Below the pieces are notes generated by a model that searched no databases, was not told the DNA's origin, and saw only the letters and a program-made list of their open reading frames with translations. A DNA stretch of 64,000 bases from Succinatimonas sp. CAG:777 (GTDB taxonomy: Bacteria; Pseudomonadota; Gammaproteobacteria; Enterobacterales; Succinivibrionaceae), in the NCBI GenBank assembly GCA_000431835.1, contig HF987960.1:1-64000 (forward strand), given 5' to 3'. Within the stretch, counting starts at the first letter, position 1; the number at the start of each line of letters is the position of its first letter. Positions 7,611 through 16,979 of this stretch are shown in pieces. The position numbers and the translations under genes were made by a program.

Positions 7611-8671
7611 ACTGGTACCTCCTCAAAAGCAATGCCATGAGAGTTAATGTAATCCTCAACTTTTTTAAAGTCTTCTTCGTTACCGGTTAACTGCAGGGTA
7701 ATAATTGATAGTACTCGCCCCTGTAACTCTGTAACTGATGCGAACATAACGTTGGTGTGAACCCCTAATTTGGCGTTAATCTGCCAAATTACGTCATCGG
7801 TTGCATGTTCTGCGTGGAAGAAAATTCGGATAACTTTATAGTTAGCTTCATATTTCTTTAGTTCAGCAACAATACTCTCAGGAATTTTGCTTGGAATTAC
7901 GGTCTCAACAAAGCGTTTAGCAATAGTGCTCTTAGGCTTTGAGAAAATGTCAATTACAGAACCGTTTTCAACTAACTTACCATGCTCTAGAATTGCTACC
8001 TTATTGCAAAGCTTCTGTACTACTCTAATTGTATGGGTAACAAAAAGAATGGTTACGTTAAGCTCTTTATTAACTCTAGCTAGCAAGTTTAAGATTGACT
8101 CTGTAGTATCAGGATCAAGAGCTGAGGTAGCCTCATCACAGAGTAGAATTTCAGGCTCTGTAGCAAGCGCTCTTGCAATACCAACACGCTGTTTTTGACC
8201 GCCTGAAAGTTCACCTGGAAGAGCCTTTGCTTTATCCTCAAGACCTACGAACTTTAACAGCTCTTCAACACGAGCTTTGATCTTCTGCTTGTTATCATGC
8301 CTTAGCACTAAAGGTATGGCGATATTATCAAAGACAGTTTTTGTCTCTAACAGATTGAACTCCTGAAAGATCATGCCGATGTCTTTGCGGATTTCACGTA
8401 ACTTACTTTCTTTTAGAGAGGTTAAATCAACACCTTTTACAAAGACCTTACCTTCTGTTGGAGTCTCAAGGGCGTTTACCATTCTTAGGAGTGTTGATTT
8501 ACCTGCACCAGAAAATCCGATTAAACCGTAAACGTCGCCTTTATTTACCTTAAAAGTTACATTATCTAAAGCTACAAAAGTCTGACCTTTCTTCTCATAG
8601 CGTTTAGATAAATTCTCAAAACTAATAATAGTTTTGTCACTGTTTACAGTGTTTGTGGTTACATCACTCAT
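7607..8671 (-). CDS. metN: Methionine ABC transporter ATP-binding protein MetN
   Basis: ATPase of the MetNIQ importer. Walker A GFSGAGKST is near residue 53, the signature LSGGQKQRVGIARAL near 155 and Walker B EILLCDEATSALDPDT follows. The C-terminal 90 residues form the NIL/ACT-like domain that binds methionine and inhibits transport, so feedback control is expected. The gene starts two bases after the M20 peptidase stop. Confidence 0.95.
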   Translation of the reverse strand: MSDVTTNTVNSDKTIISFENLSKRYEKKGQTFVALDNVTFKVNKGDVYGLIGFSGAGKSTLLRMVNALETPTEGKVFVKGVDLTSLKESKLREIRKDIGMIFQEFNLLETKTVFDNIAIPLVLRHDNKQKIKARVEELLKFVGLEDKAKALPGELSGGQKQRVGIARALATEPEILLCDEATSALDPDTTESILNLLARVNKELNVTILFVTHTIRVVQKLCNKVAILEHGKLVENGSVIDIFSKPKSTIAKRFVETVIPSKIPESIVAELKKYEANYKVIRIFFHAEHATDDVIWQINAKLGVHTNVMFASVTELQGRVLSIITLQLTGNEEDFKKVEDYINSHGIAFEEVPV

Positions 8672-8673
8672 TA

Positions 8674-9801
8674 TTAGTTATTCTCCAAATAAGTAGTAGC
8701 TAGTTTTGCTACATACAAAGCTGCAGGGTAGATAGCTTTAGGATCTACCTTAAAGTTTGGATTATGGTTAGGGTAGCTAGCACCTGTTCCTATCATGATA
8801 AAAGATCCTGGAATTACTTCTTGGTATAAAGAGAAGTCCTCTCCACCTAATGATTTTGGATTTGGTTCTACCTTAAAGCCTTCCTTTAAGGCAACTTCTT
8901 TAGCAAAGTCAGATAAAGGAGCATCATTGACGGTTGCAGGCAACTCTACTAACCACTCAAAATCTACTTTTGCATTGAATGTTGAAGTAATACCTTTAGC
9001 TATCTCTTCAAGGCGAGATTTTGCAGTCTGTCTGTCTTCTTTGGTGTAGGTTCTAATGGTACCCTCTAATAGAACAGTTTCAGGAATTACATTCCAGGTA
9101 GTACCAGCTTCAAAATGTGTAATTGACACAACTACAGCATGGCTTGCATCAATGTTTCTTGAAACGATAGATTGGGCTGCATTAACAAAGTTAGTACCAA
9201 TGATGATGGCATCGTTACCTTGCTGAGGTTGAGCTGCATGGGTGCCTTTTCCAGTAAAGATAATCTTAAACTTTTCAACAGCAGCATGATTTGGACCTGC
9301 GCTAATACCTAAGGTTCCTACATCAAATAGTGATGACGAATGTATGCCAAAGATTGCTTTAACACCATTTAAACCACCTGCTTTAATCACGGTACCAGCT
9401 CCACCAGGAGCTTCTTCAGCCGGCTGAAAGATAACTCTTACTTTACCTTTTAACTCTTTTTCATGCTCTTTTAAAAGAAGAGCTGCACCTAGGATGGTTG
9501 CTGCATGGCTGTCATGACCGCAGGCATGCATTACGCCAGAAACTGTAGATTTGTAAGGAAGATCTGTGTTCTCCTGAACAGGAAGAGCATCAATATCAGC
9601 TCTAATAGCCACGGTAGTGTTGCCTTGACCAATTTCTGCTACAACACCGGTTTTTAAATCTAAAGGTAAGATCTTAATACCGTTCTTTTCTAGATCATCT
9701 TTTAATCTTTTTGTGGTTTCAAACTCCTGATAAGACAATTCAGGATGTGAGTGAAAATGATAGAATTCTTGTTCGATAAAATCTTTGATATGTGCTGTCA
9801 T
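8674..9801 (-). CDS. M20 family metallopeptidase / amidohydrolase
   Basis: Cytoplasmic zinc amidohydrolase of the HipO/AbgB type, 375 residues. Metal and catalytic motifs are present: MHACGHDSHAA, FQPAEEAPGGAGTVIKAGG, GKGTHAAQPQQGNDAI (dimerisation-domain His) and GGEDFSLYQEVIPGSFIMIG. As first gene of the metNIQ operon it probably cleaves an N-acyl or dipeptide form of methionine, or a related sulfur compound, brought in by the transporter. The substrate is inference from context. Confidence 0.85.
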   Translation of the reverse strand: MTAHIKDFIEQEFYHFHSHPELSYQEFETTKRLKDDLEKNGIKILPLDLKTGVVAEIGQGNTTVAIRADIDALPVQENTDLPYKSTVSGVMHACGHDSHAATILGAALLLKEHEKELKGKVRVIFQPAEEAPGGAGTVIKAGGLNGVKAIFGIHSSSLFDVGTLGISAGPNHAAVEKFKIIFTGKGTHAAQPQQGNDAIIIGTNFVNAAQSIVSRNIDASHAVVVSITHFEAGTTWNVIPETVLLEGTIRTYTKEDRQTAKSRLEEIAKGITSTFNAKVDFEWLVELPATVNDAPLSDFAKEVALKEGFKVEPNPKSLGGEDFSLYQEVIPGSFIMIGTGASYPNHNPNFKVDPKAIYPAALYVAKLATTYLENN

Positions 9802-10218
9802 TTTTAATTATCCTACTGTGATTTATTTGAAGTTAATATTTATAAGTTAAATCTACAACAGGGCATTCGATAAACTTTTAACATGAAATTCTTCCTTAAG
9901 CAGTTTTAGCTGCTACTATTTCCTTTTCATGTGTATATCTTGATCTATGAAAAAAATAATGTCAATTACTAAACATATATATTTAGTAGGAAAAGAGTTA
10001 ACTTGTTGATTTGTAAGATTTTAAAAACACACTAATTTACTAGGAATTATAGGTAATTATTAGTGCAAGCGATAGGTATTAGCTATTTCTAAGCTACAGA
10101 TGATTTTTTAAAGAAATTGAATTTTTTGATAGCGGCTTTTGAATATGGTAAGAAGCAACATAATAAAAAGCCTGTCATGAAATTTTATGACAGGCTTTAA
10201 GACATATGATTTTAATGA
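9802..10218. other. Intergenic region upstream of the methionine operon
   Basis: This 417-base AT-rich stretch holds the promoter region of the M20-metNIQ operon and, at its right end, the purB terminator. I see no coding frame. A dyad ACTAAA-N8-TTTAGT (9968-9987) may be an operator. I saw no clear run of MetJ boxes and no recognisable SAM riboswitch. Confidence 0.5.
10167..10198 (-). terminator. purB terminator
   Basis: A 12-bp stem (AAAGCCTGTCAT / ATGACAGGCTTT) with an 8-base loop; on the minus strand it is followed by a U-rich tail. It lies 20 bases after the purB stop. Confidence 0.85.
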
Positions 10219-11586
10219 TTAGATGTCTTTAGCAAACTTAATTGCACGACCAATATAAGTAGCAGGGGTTAAACCACGTAATAGTGCCTTAGCTTCCTCA
10301 GGCATATCAAGAGACTCTAAGAAGTTCTCCATGATTTCCTTTGTTACTTTCTGACCGCGGGTTAAAGCCTTTAACTTCTCATATGGATTTGCAATACCGT
10401 AACGACGCATTACAGTCTGGTATGGCTCTGCTAAAACTTCCCAATTGTTATCTAACTCTAATGCTGTGTGCTCTGGATTTGCCTGTAACTTAGAAATACC
10501 CTTTAAGGTTGATTTGTAAGCAATGATTGAGTAACCAAAAGCAACACCTAAGTTACGCAATACGGTTGAATCGGTTAAATCTCTCTGGAAACGTGAAATA
10601 GGTAGTTTGTTACCTAAGTGTACGAACAGAGCATTAGCAATACCTAAGTTACCTTCTGAGTTCTCAAAATCGATAGGGTTTACTTTGTGTGGCATAGTTG
10701 AAGAACCAATTTCACCCTTAATAGTCTTCTGAGTGAATACACCATTTGAAATGTAACCCCAGATATCTCTATCAAAGTCGATTAAGATAGTGTTGAATCT
10801 GTCAACTGCAGCAAAAAGCTCAGCCATGTAATCATGAGGCTCGATCTGAGTGGTATATGGGTTGAAGGTTAAACCTAGATCTTCTTCAAAACGCTTTGAG
10901 AATGCGTACCAGTCAATATCAGGATATGCTACAGAGTGAGCATTGAAATTACCTACAGCACCGTTAATCTTACCCATGATTTCAACGCGAGCAACTTCGT
11001 CACGCTGACGGCGCATACGATATACAACGTTTGCCATTTCCTTACCAATGGTGGTAGGTGAAGCTGGCTGACCGTGAGTACGTGCTAGTAGAGGAACTTC
11101 AGCATATTTGTGTGCTAGATCAGTAATTGCATCAATGATCTTATCTAAGATAGGTAAGATAACTTCTTCACGAGCTGTCTTTAACATTAAAGCGTGAGAG
11201 TTATTGTTGATATCTTCAGAGGTACAAGCAAAGTGGATGAACTCACGAACCTTTGCAATTTCGGAATTAGCAGCAGTCTTATCTTTTAAGAAATACTCAA
11301 CAGCTTTAACATCGTGGTTAGTTACAGCTTCACGCTCTTTGATGTTCTTAGCATCTTCTTCTGAGAAGTTTTTGATGATGTCATCGATAAAAGCGATGGT
11401 TTCTTTTGAGAACTGAGGTACTTCCTTAATCTGTTCGCAAGCTGCTAGGTGCTTTAACCAGGTAAGCTCTACCTGAACACGGAAGCGCATTAAGCCATAC
11501 TCTGAGAAGATAGGGCGTAATTCTTCAGTTTTAGAACCATAACGACCATCTAATGGTGATACAGCTGTTAATGATGATAATTCCAT
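10219..11586 (-). CDS. purB: Adenylosuccinate lyase PurB
   Basis: Catalyses two fumarate-releasing steps of purine synthesis (SAICAR to AICAR, adenylosuccinate to AMP). The protein aligns along its length with E. coli PurB: MELSSLTAVSPLDGRYG, TNHDVKAVEYFLK, FIHFACTSEDINN, RTHGQPASPTT and the signature loop GSSTMPHKVNPIDFENSEGN. The ATG at 11586 is chosen because it matches the E. coli start and has an AGAGGA site; an upstream ATG would add 18 basic residues. The order nudJ-mnmA-hflD-purB is as in Enterobacteria. Confidence 0.97.
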   Translation of the reverse strand: MELSSLTAVSPLDGRYGSKTEELRPIFSEYGLMRFRVQVELTWLKHLAACEQIKEVPQFSKETIAFIDDIIKNFSEEDAKNIKEREAVTNHDVKAVEYFLKDKTAANSEIAKVREFIHFACTSEDINNNSHALMLKTAREEVILPILDKIIDAITDLAHKYAEVPLLARTHGQPASPTTIGKEMANVVYRMRRQRDEVARVEIMGKINGAVGNFNAHSVAYPDIDWYAFSKRFEEDLGLTFNPYTTQIEPHDYMAELFAAVDRFNTILIDFDRDIWGYISNGVFTQKTIKGEIGSSTMPHKVNPIDFENSEGNLGIANALFVHLGNKLPISRFQRDLTDSTVLRNLGVAFGYSIIAYKSTLKGISKLQANPEHTALELDNNWEVLAEPYQTVMRRYGIANPYEKLKALTRGQKVTKEIMENFLESLDMPEEAKALLRGLTPATYIGRAIKFAKDI

Positions 11587-11676
11587 TTTGATCCTCTTTT
11601 GGTTAAGTAGAATTCTTTTTTTGCATTTACTTTTGCTCACTCATAGCTAGTACTAGTGAGCAATAAATCCTGTTAA

Positions 11677-12330
11677 CTAAACATGCATTTTTGCATATTT
11701 TAAAATCTCTTTTCTTCTAAAGATTAGGTAACGACGTCTGCCACCAACCTGTCTCCATAAGATTACAGCTCTAATACCAGCTAGTAAGAGTGCTCTAATT
11801 CTTTCTTGATTATCAGTATCTCTTAAAAATCTTTCATCGCCATAGATTAAAAGCTTTGCAAAGTTAGGGCTGATAATTGATTGATAGAGTGATCCGAACA
11901 GGTGGAAGTTATTTTGAGTGTTAATTGAAGACACACAAAGTTCGTCATTTAAAAAGTCACTATGTTCTGTAGTTACTGCTTTTGATAAAGCATCAATTTC
12001 GTCAGAGAGTCTTTGGTAAATTCTTTGGTTTCTTTCGACACTGTGTGCAAGAGTAATCAGTTTTAAGGCCATCTTGGTTACGACGATGGTATCAGCGCCT
12101 TTTGCTAAATCTGTTTTACCTAAACTATCAATGATCTGCTTAAAACCTACGGTTAAATATTCAGGATTGTAGATGTCTTCAACGGATTTAGGATCAGTTA
12201 CAGCAAGCGCTCTTAACACACATGAAACTGCTTTTTCATCATAATAACCAGTTGAAGCTATTCTCTGGATTTGTGTACAGCACTGAAAAAGAGCCCCTAA
12301 AGCAATTGTTTCTGATTTTATATCTGCCAT
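11677..12330 (-). CDS. hflD: High-frequency lysogenisation protein HflD homologue
   Basis: A 217-residue all-helical protein of the HflD (YcfC) family. It is known in E. coli to sequester phage lambda CII at the membrane; its housekeeping role is unclear. Recognised from ALGALFQCCTQIQRIA at the start, GADTIVVTKMALKLITL in the middle and the C-terminal RIRALLLAGIRAVILWRQVGG, plus its fixed place between mnmA and purB. It starts one base after the mnmA stop. Confidence 0.92.
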   Translation of the reverse strand: MADIKSETIALGALFQCCTQIQRIASTGYYDEKAVSCVLRALAVTDPKSVEDIYNPEYLTVGFKQIIDSLGKTDLAKGADTIVVTKMALKLITLAHSVERNQRIYQRLSDEIDALSKAVTTEHSDFLNDELCVSSINTQNNFHLFGSLYQSIISPNFAKLLIYGDERFLRDTDNQERIRALLLAGIRAVILWRQVGGRRRYLIFRRKEILKYAKMHV

Positions 12331-12331
12331 T

Positions 12332-13456
12332 TTAATTCTCTTTAATATGTCTGTCGATTACAGCGCCACCTAGACAATCCATGCCCTGATAGAATACAAC
12401 TGACTGACCTGGAGCAACAGCTGCAACAGGCTTTTTAAATCTTACTATCAGTCTGTCACCATCTCTTGTGACAATGCACTCAACATCAGGCTGCCTGTAA
12501 CGGATTTTACAAGTACATTCAAATGGAAGAGTAGGACACTCTGTGATCCATGTTTCATGAACAGCTTCAAGACCTACTGAATATAGTGCTGAGTCGTCAT
12601 TTCCTTCAGCTACAATCAGCTCATTATTCTTAATGTCTTTTTCTACGACATACCAAGGCTTGCCGTTACCATCTTTGGTACCGCCAATATGCAGACCTTT
12701 TCTCTGTCCAATAGTTGCATACATTAAGCCATCGTGTTTACCGACTACTTTGCCATCAACAGTCCTGATTAAACCTGGTTTTGCAGGAATGTACTTAGAT
12801 AGGAATTCATGGAAGCGCTTTTCACCGATAAAACAAATGCCTGTAGAATCCTTTTTCTTAGCTGTGGCAAGCCCTAATTTATCAGCAATGGCGCGAACTT
12901 GAGGCTTTTCAATATCGCCTACTGGGAAAAGTACTCTTTCTAAAACATTCTGTTCGATGGCATGTAAGAAATAGCTCTGATCTTTGTTATTGTCATTACC
13001 TCTTAAAAGGTGAGCTCTTTTAGTATTAAAGCTACGCTGACAATAATGACCTGTAGCAATGTAATCAGCATTTAAAACTTCCATAGCGTACTGCATGAAT
13101 GCTTTAAATTTAATTTCTTTATTACAAAGAATATCTGGATTAGGAGTTCTGCCTTCTTTGTATTCAGATAAGAAAATTTCAAAAACGTTATCCCAATATT
13201 CAGCTGCAAAGTTGATGGTTTTAAGCTCAATACCTAATTTATCGCATACTTTTTGAGCATCTTCTCTATCTTTTGCTGCTGCACAATATGAATTGGTGTC
13301 GTCTTCTTCCCAGTTCTTCATGAACAAAGCTGTAACGTGCATACCATTTTCTTTTAAAAGGGCAGCACTAACTGATGAATCAACACCACCAGAAAGACCT
13401 AGCACCACGTGCTTGCCTTGTAGCTTTTCATAGGGAATACGTGCATCAAATTCCAT
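12332..13456 (-). CDS. mnmA: tRNA 2-thiouridylase MnmA
   Basis: Introduces the 2-thio group at U34 of tRNAs for Glu, Gln and Lys, using sulfur passed on from IscS via the Tus proteins. The ATP-pyrophosphatase loop GLSGGVDSSVSAALL lies near residue 20. The two catalytic cysteines are in PDILCNKEIKF and STGICFIGE, and ATGHYCQ is conserved. Its 374 residues are normal. It sits directly upstream of hflD and 37 bases after nudJ. Confidence 0.97.
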   Translation of the reverse strand: MEFDARIPYEKLQGKHVVLGLSGGVDSSVSAALLKENGMHVTALFMKNWEEDDTNSYCAAAKDREDAQKVCDKLGIELKTINFAAEYWDNVFEIFLSEYKEGRTPNPDILCNKEIKFKAFMQYAMEVLNADYIATGHYCQRSFNTKRAHLLRGNDNNKDQSYFLHAIEQNVLERVLFPVGDIEKPQVRAIADKLGLATAKKKDSTGICFIGEKRFHEFLSKYIPAKPGLIRTVDGKVVGKHDGLMYATIGQRKGLHIGGTKDGNGKPWYVVEKDIKNNELIVAEGNDDSALYSVGLEAVHETWITECPTLPFECTCKIRYRQPDVECIVTRDGDRLIVRFKKPVAAVAPGQSVVFYQGMDCLGGAVIDRHIKEN

Positions 13457-13493
13457 TTTTTACTCTTTTTATACGAATACTGTTGTTTTTCTA

Positions 13494-13961
13494 TTAAGGG
13501 TGAATGCTGTTAATGATAGACAAAGGGCATCTTTGTCCCTTAAAGTAGGCATCAAAGTTTTTACCGACAAGTCTGGTTCTCCACTTGTCTTTGCAGTTGT
13601 AGATCTCTTCTTTTGTATACCACTTAACAGCTAAAATTTCCTGATCAGGATCATCAGGTGACATCTTTTCTTGATAATCTTTAAGCTTTGCTTCAAAGCA
13701 GAAACGGTAGATTGTTTCATTATCTTTTACGTAGTCATCAATTGAAACTAGGCTTAAAAGTTCTACATCGCAACCTGTTTCCTCATGACCTTCACGAATA
13801 GCTGCTTCAAGAATAGTTTCACGCGCATCAATATGACCGCAGGGATTGCCAAAAACTAGTCTGTTATCCTGATCTTCATTATATTCTTCAACAATCAGGT
13901 ATTTACCATTGTGCTCAACGATGAGAGCTACGGTAGCAAAAGGTTTAAATCTCTGTGACAT
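13494..13961 (-). CDS. nudJ: Nudix phosphatase NudJ
   Basis: Nudix hydrolase; the E. coli orthologue acts on nucleoside di- and triphosphates and HMP-pyrophosphate. The Nudix box is complete: G-x5-E-x7-REGHEETG (GHIDARETILEAAIREGHEE). At 155 residues it matches NudJ in length, and its place upstream of mnmA supports orthology. Confidence 0.9.
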   Translation of the reverse strand: MSQRFKPFATVALIVEHNGKYLIVEEYNEDQDNRLVFGNPCGHIDARETILEAAIREGHEETGCDVELLSLVSIDDYVKDNETIYRFCFEAKLKDYQEKMSPDDPDQEILAVKWYTKEEIYNCKDKWRTRLVGKNFDAYFKGQRCPLSIINSIHP

Positions 13962-14222
13962 GTTATTTCTCCAACGGCGCTAATTTTAGCAGATTTTACT
14001 GTGAATTATACAAAAATGTCCTTTTGTGCCAGTGTGATACTAAAAGAAGAAAGGCACATTGCAGTCACTTTATAAAACAATGTCAGCCATATGAATTTAA
14101 TTTTGTATAGATAAATTTACATTGGCTAGGCGCAGAATGTTGTTCATTTATAGGTATTTTGATGTTACTTGTTCTATCTTTTGCTTTAGCACGGATCATT
14201 TTTTCAAAAATGCTGAATGCGT

Positions 14223-14250
14223 TTGCTCAATGTTAAAAATTGCATACAAT
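14223..14250 (+). promoter_or_regulatory. Predicted sigma-70 promoter of icd
   Basis: TTGCTC (14223-14228), 16-base spacer, TACAAT (14245-14250), about 42 bases ahead of the icd start. The 330-base gap between nudJ and icd otherwise shows nothing recognisable. Confidence 0.55.
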
Positions 14251-14291
14251 GAAATCAGATAACAACTCATTGCTTTTGAGATGGAGAAAAT

Positions 14292-15545
14292 ATGTTTTCA
14301 AGTAAAGTTGTAGTTCCAAGTGATGGTAGTGCCATTGTAATCGATGATAACGGTAAGCTGATTGTTCCTGATAACCCAATCGTACCTTTTATCCGTGGTG
14401 ATGGAATTGGTGCTGATATCACCCCTGTAATGAAAAAAGTAGTTGATGCAGCTGTGGCAAAAGCTTATCAGGGTAAAAAGAAGATTGCTTGGATGGAAAT
14501 CTATGCTGGCGGTCGCTCTGTAGAGGTTTACGGAGAGAATACTTGGTTACCTGATGAAACTTTCGATTTTATTAGAAAATATCATGTTGCGATTAAAGGC
14601 CCTCTAACAACACCTGTAGGCGGTGGTATCCGTTCATTAAACGTAGCATTACGCCAGACTCTAGATTTATATATCTGTCTGCGTCCTGTTCGCTACTTTG
14701 CAGGTGTTCCATCACCTGTAAAACACCCAGAGTTAGTAGATACCGTAATCTTCCGTGAAAACGCTGAAGATATCTATGCAGGTATTGAGTGGGAAGCAAA
14801 TTCAGAAGGCGCTAAGAAGCTGATTAACTTCCTAGAAAAAGAGATGGGCGTTAAAAAGATCCGCTTTACAGAAAACTGCGGTATCGGTGTAAAGCCAATG
14901 TCAAAACAGGGTACTGAGCGTTTAATTGGAGCTGCATTTGAATATGCTATCGATCATGACAGAAAGTCTGTAACTATCGTTCATAAAGGCAATATTATGA
15001 AGTTCACAGAAGGTGCCTTTAAGAACTGGGGCTACAAGTTAGCTGAAGAAAAGTATGGCGCAACCAAAGATGAAAAGGGCGTTGTAAGCTTTACAAATCC
15101 TAAAAACGGTAAAAAGATCGTGGTTAAAGATTGTATTGCTGATGCTTTCTTACAGAATATTCTTTTATACCCACAAGATTATGATGTAGTTTGTGCTATG
15201 AACTTAAATGGTGACTATATTTCTGATGCTTTAGCAGCTGAAGTTGGCGGTATTGGTATTGCTCCTGGTGCTAACATCGGCGCAGATAGCGCTATCTTTG
15301 AGGCTACTCATGGTACAGCTCCTACTATCGCAGGTACCGGCAAAGCAAACCCAGGTTCAATCATTCTTTCAGCTGAACTAATGTTACGTCACATGGGCTG
15401 GGAGGGGGCTGCTGACTTAATCGTTGAAGCAATGGAAAAATCTATTACTTCAAAGAGAGTAACCTCAGATTTTGCAGGCCTTATGGAAGGCGCAACCACT
15501 CTTACAACCAGTGAGTTTGGTGACGAGTTGATCAAGAATCTGTGA
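14292..15545 (+). CDS. icd: Isocitrate dehydrogenase, coenzyme site NAD-like
   Basis: Oxidatively decarboxylates isocitrate to 2-oxoglutarate. The active-site segment TTPVGGGIRSLNVALRQ is conserved, including the Ser (115) that E. coli AceK phosphorylates. The E. coli NADP-specifying residues Lys344, Tyr345, Val351, Tyr391 and Arg395 correspond here to Thr345, Ile346, Ala352, Ser392 and Gly396. Ile and Ala at the second and third of these are typical of NAD-dependent enzymes, so NAD use is likely. The start has GGAGA 6 bases before the ATG. Single gene with its own promoter. Confidence 0.93.
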   Translation: MFSSKVVVPSDGSAIVIDDNGKLIVPDNPIVPFIRGDGIGADITPVMKKVVDAAVAKAYQGKKKIAWMEIYAGGRSVEVYGENTWLPDETFDFIRKYHVAIKGPLTTPVGGGIRSLNVALRQTLDLYICLRPVRYFAGVPSPVKHPELVDTVIFRENAEDIYAGIEWEANSEGAKKLINFLEKEMGVKKIRFTENCGIGVKPMSKQGTERLIGAAFEYAIDHDRKSVTIVHKGNIMKFTEGAFKNWGYKLAEEKYGATKDEKGVVSFTNPKNGKKIVVKDCIADAFLQNILLYPQDYDVVCAMNLNGDYISDALAAEVGGIGIAPGANIGADSAIFEATHGTAPTIAGTGKANPGSIILSAELMLRHMGWEGAADLIVEAMEKSITSKRVTSDFAGLMEGATTLTTSEFGDELIKNL

Positions 15546-15600
15546 TAACTTCGAAAATTTAAGCAACAAAGCTCTTCGTTTTGTTACTCTTACATACAAT

Positions 15601-15638
15601 AAAGGCAAACAGTAGTTTAATCCGTGCTGCTTGCCTTT
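15601..15638. terminator. Shared hairpin between icd and dapE
   Basis: AAAGGCAA-A-CAG pairs with CTG-C-TTGCCTTT with one mismatch and a 14-base loop. It lies between two convergent genes and probably serves both, although the U tracts are short. Confidence 0.55.
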
Positions 15639-15659
15639 AACTTATCTGAAGAATGACTA

Positions 15660-16805
15660 CTAATCCATCAGCTCGTGCAGAACCTTTACGTAGATTGTAG
15701 TGAGTTTATCTAATTCATCTACGCCGACCCTTTCATCAACTTTATGGATCAACTTTGCAACAGGGCCAAATTCAACAGTTTGTGTGCCTAATGGTCTTAC
15801 AAATCTGCCATCAGAAGTACCTCCAGATGTTCCTAAAGTAGGCTCTTTTCCTGTTACTTCTTTAATAGCATGGTATAAAGCATCAATTAGAGCTCCGTTT
15901 TTAGTTAAGAATGGTTTACCTTCTTCTCTAAACTCCATATCGCAGTCAATATTGAGCTTTTTAGCAACAGATCTTACGTGTTGTTCAATCTTTTCAGGAG
16001 TTTCTAGATCATTCCATCTAAAGTTACATCTTAAATAGCAATCACCAGGAATTACATTATCAGCTCCGGTTCCTGCTTTGATGTTTGATACCTGAAATGA
16101 GGTAGGTGGGAAAAATGGAGTGCCGTTGTCAACAGGATTATCAATCATTCCTTGAATAAAGCGAGAAGCCTCAAATACTGCATTTTTAGCACAGTCTCCC
16201 ATAGCAACATGACCTTGTAAACCGTGGATATAAATAGATGCATTTAAATCGCCACGTCTGCCGTTTTTGATTGAGTCACCAAAAATTTCATCACTTGAGC
16301 ACTCTCCAATGATGCAATAATCAGGGATCATATTGCGCTCTTTCATGTATTCAACCATAAAAGGAGTTCCTCCTACAGCATCACCTTCTTCATTTGAGGT
16401 TAAAAGAAGCGCAATGGTGCCTCTGTGATTTTGATGTTTTTCAACATAGTCACACATCGCACAGATCATGGCAGCGTCTCCGCCTTTCATATCAGCACTG
16501 CCTCTGCCGTATAAATATTGAACACCATCGTATTCAAAGATTTCACCACAGTAAGGATCATGTTCCCAAGTTTTAGGATCACCTGTAGGTACAACATCGG
16601 TATGACCTAAGAACATGGTAAAAGGAGCTCCATGACCATGTAGAGCTAACAGATTAGTTACACCATTTTCTTCAACTGTATAGCAGGTAAAACCTAACTG
16701 TTTAATGATGTCTTTTACAAGTTCCTGACAACCATTATCGTTAGGTGTAACTGATTCAATTCTAACTAGCTTTTGTGCAAGCTTAACTGTCTTTGAAAGC
16801 TCCAT
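15660..16805 (-). CDS. dapE: Succinyl-diaminopimelate desuccinylase DapE
   Basis: Di-zinc M20 hydrolase of lysine and meso-diaminopimelate synthesis. Zinc and catalytic motifs: FLGHTDVVPTGD, GRGSADMKGGDA, LLTSNEEGDAVGGT, and GTSGGTSDGRFVRPLG near the end. The loop after GLQGHVA is MGDCAKN instead of the common YPHLADN, a variation in the dimer-side active-site loop. Length 381 is normal. A minus-strand hairpin upstream separates it from the symporter gene. Confidence 0.92.
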   Translation of the reverse strand: MELSKTVKLAQKLVRIESVTPNDNGCQELVKDIIKQLGFTCYTVEENGVTNLLALHGHGAPFTMFLGHTDVVPTGDPKTWEHDPYCGEIFEYDGVQYLYGRGSADMKGGDAAMICAMCDYVEKHQNHRGTIALLLTSNEEGDAVGGTPFMVEYMKERNMIPDYCIIGECSSDEIFGDSIKNGRRGDLNASIYIHGLQGHVAMGDCAKNAVFEASRFIQGMIDNPVDNGTPFFPPTSFQVSNIKAGTGADNVIPGDCYLRCNFRWNDLETPEKIEQHVRSVAKKLNIDCDMEFREEGKPFLTKNGALIDALYHAIKEVTGKEPTLGTSGGTSDGRFVRPLGTQTVEFGPVAKLIHKVDERVGVDELDKLTTIYVKVLHELMD

Positions 16806-16929
16806 TTATAGATATCCTTATAAAATTTGTCTTTTATTATTTTCAGAAGATAAGTGGGGATTGTCAAACGTGAGGTGAGCTGTGCTTTGAGTCAGTGCAC
16901 AAGAAACTGAAAATGATTTTTAAAAAAAT

Positions 16930-16958
16930 AAAGCTCCTTGTTTTGGGCAAAGAGCTTT
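16930..16958 (-). terminator. Terminator after the BASS symporter
   Basis: Stem AAAGCTC/GAGCTTT with a 15-base loop, followed on the minus strand by a U-rich run (TTTATTTTTTTA). It separates the symporter from dapE. Confidence 0.6.
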
Positions 16959-16979
16959 GAACCAGTTGGTGGATTTTTT

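Noticed and set aside
8674..9801. M20 gene as dapE or argE
   Set aside because: Motifs fit the HipO/AbgB branch, and a clear dapE exists at 15660-16805.
9802..10218. SAM riboswitch or MetJ boxes before the methionine operon
   Set aside because: No tandem AGACGTCT-like octamers and no recognisable SAM-I core; only a short dyad is seen.
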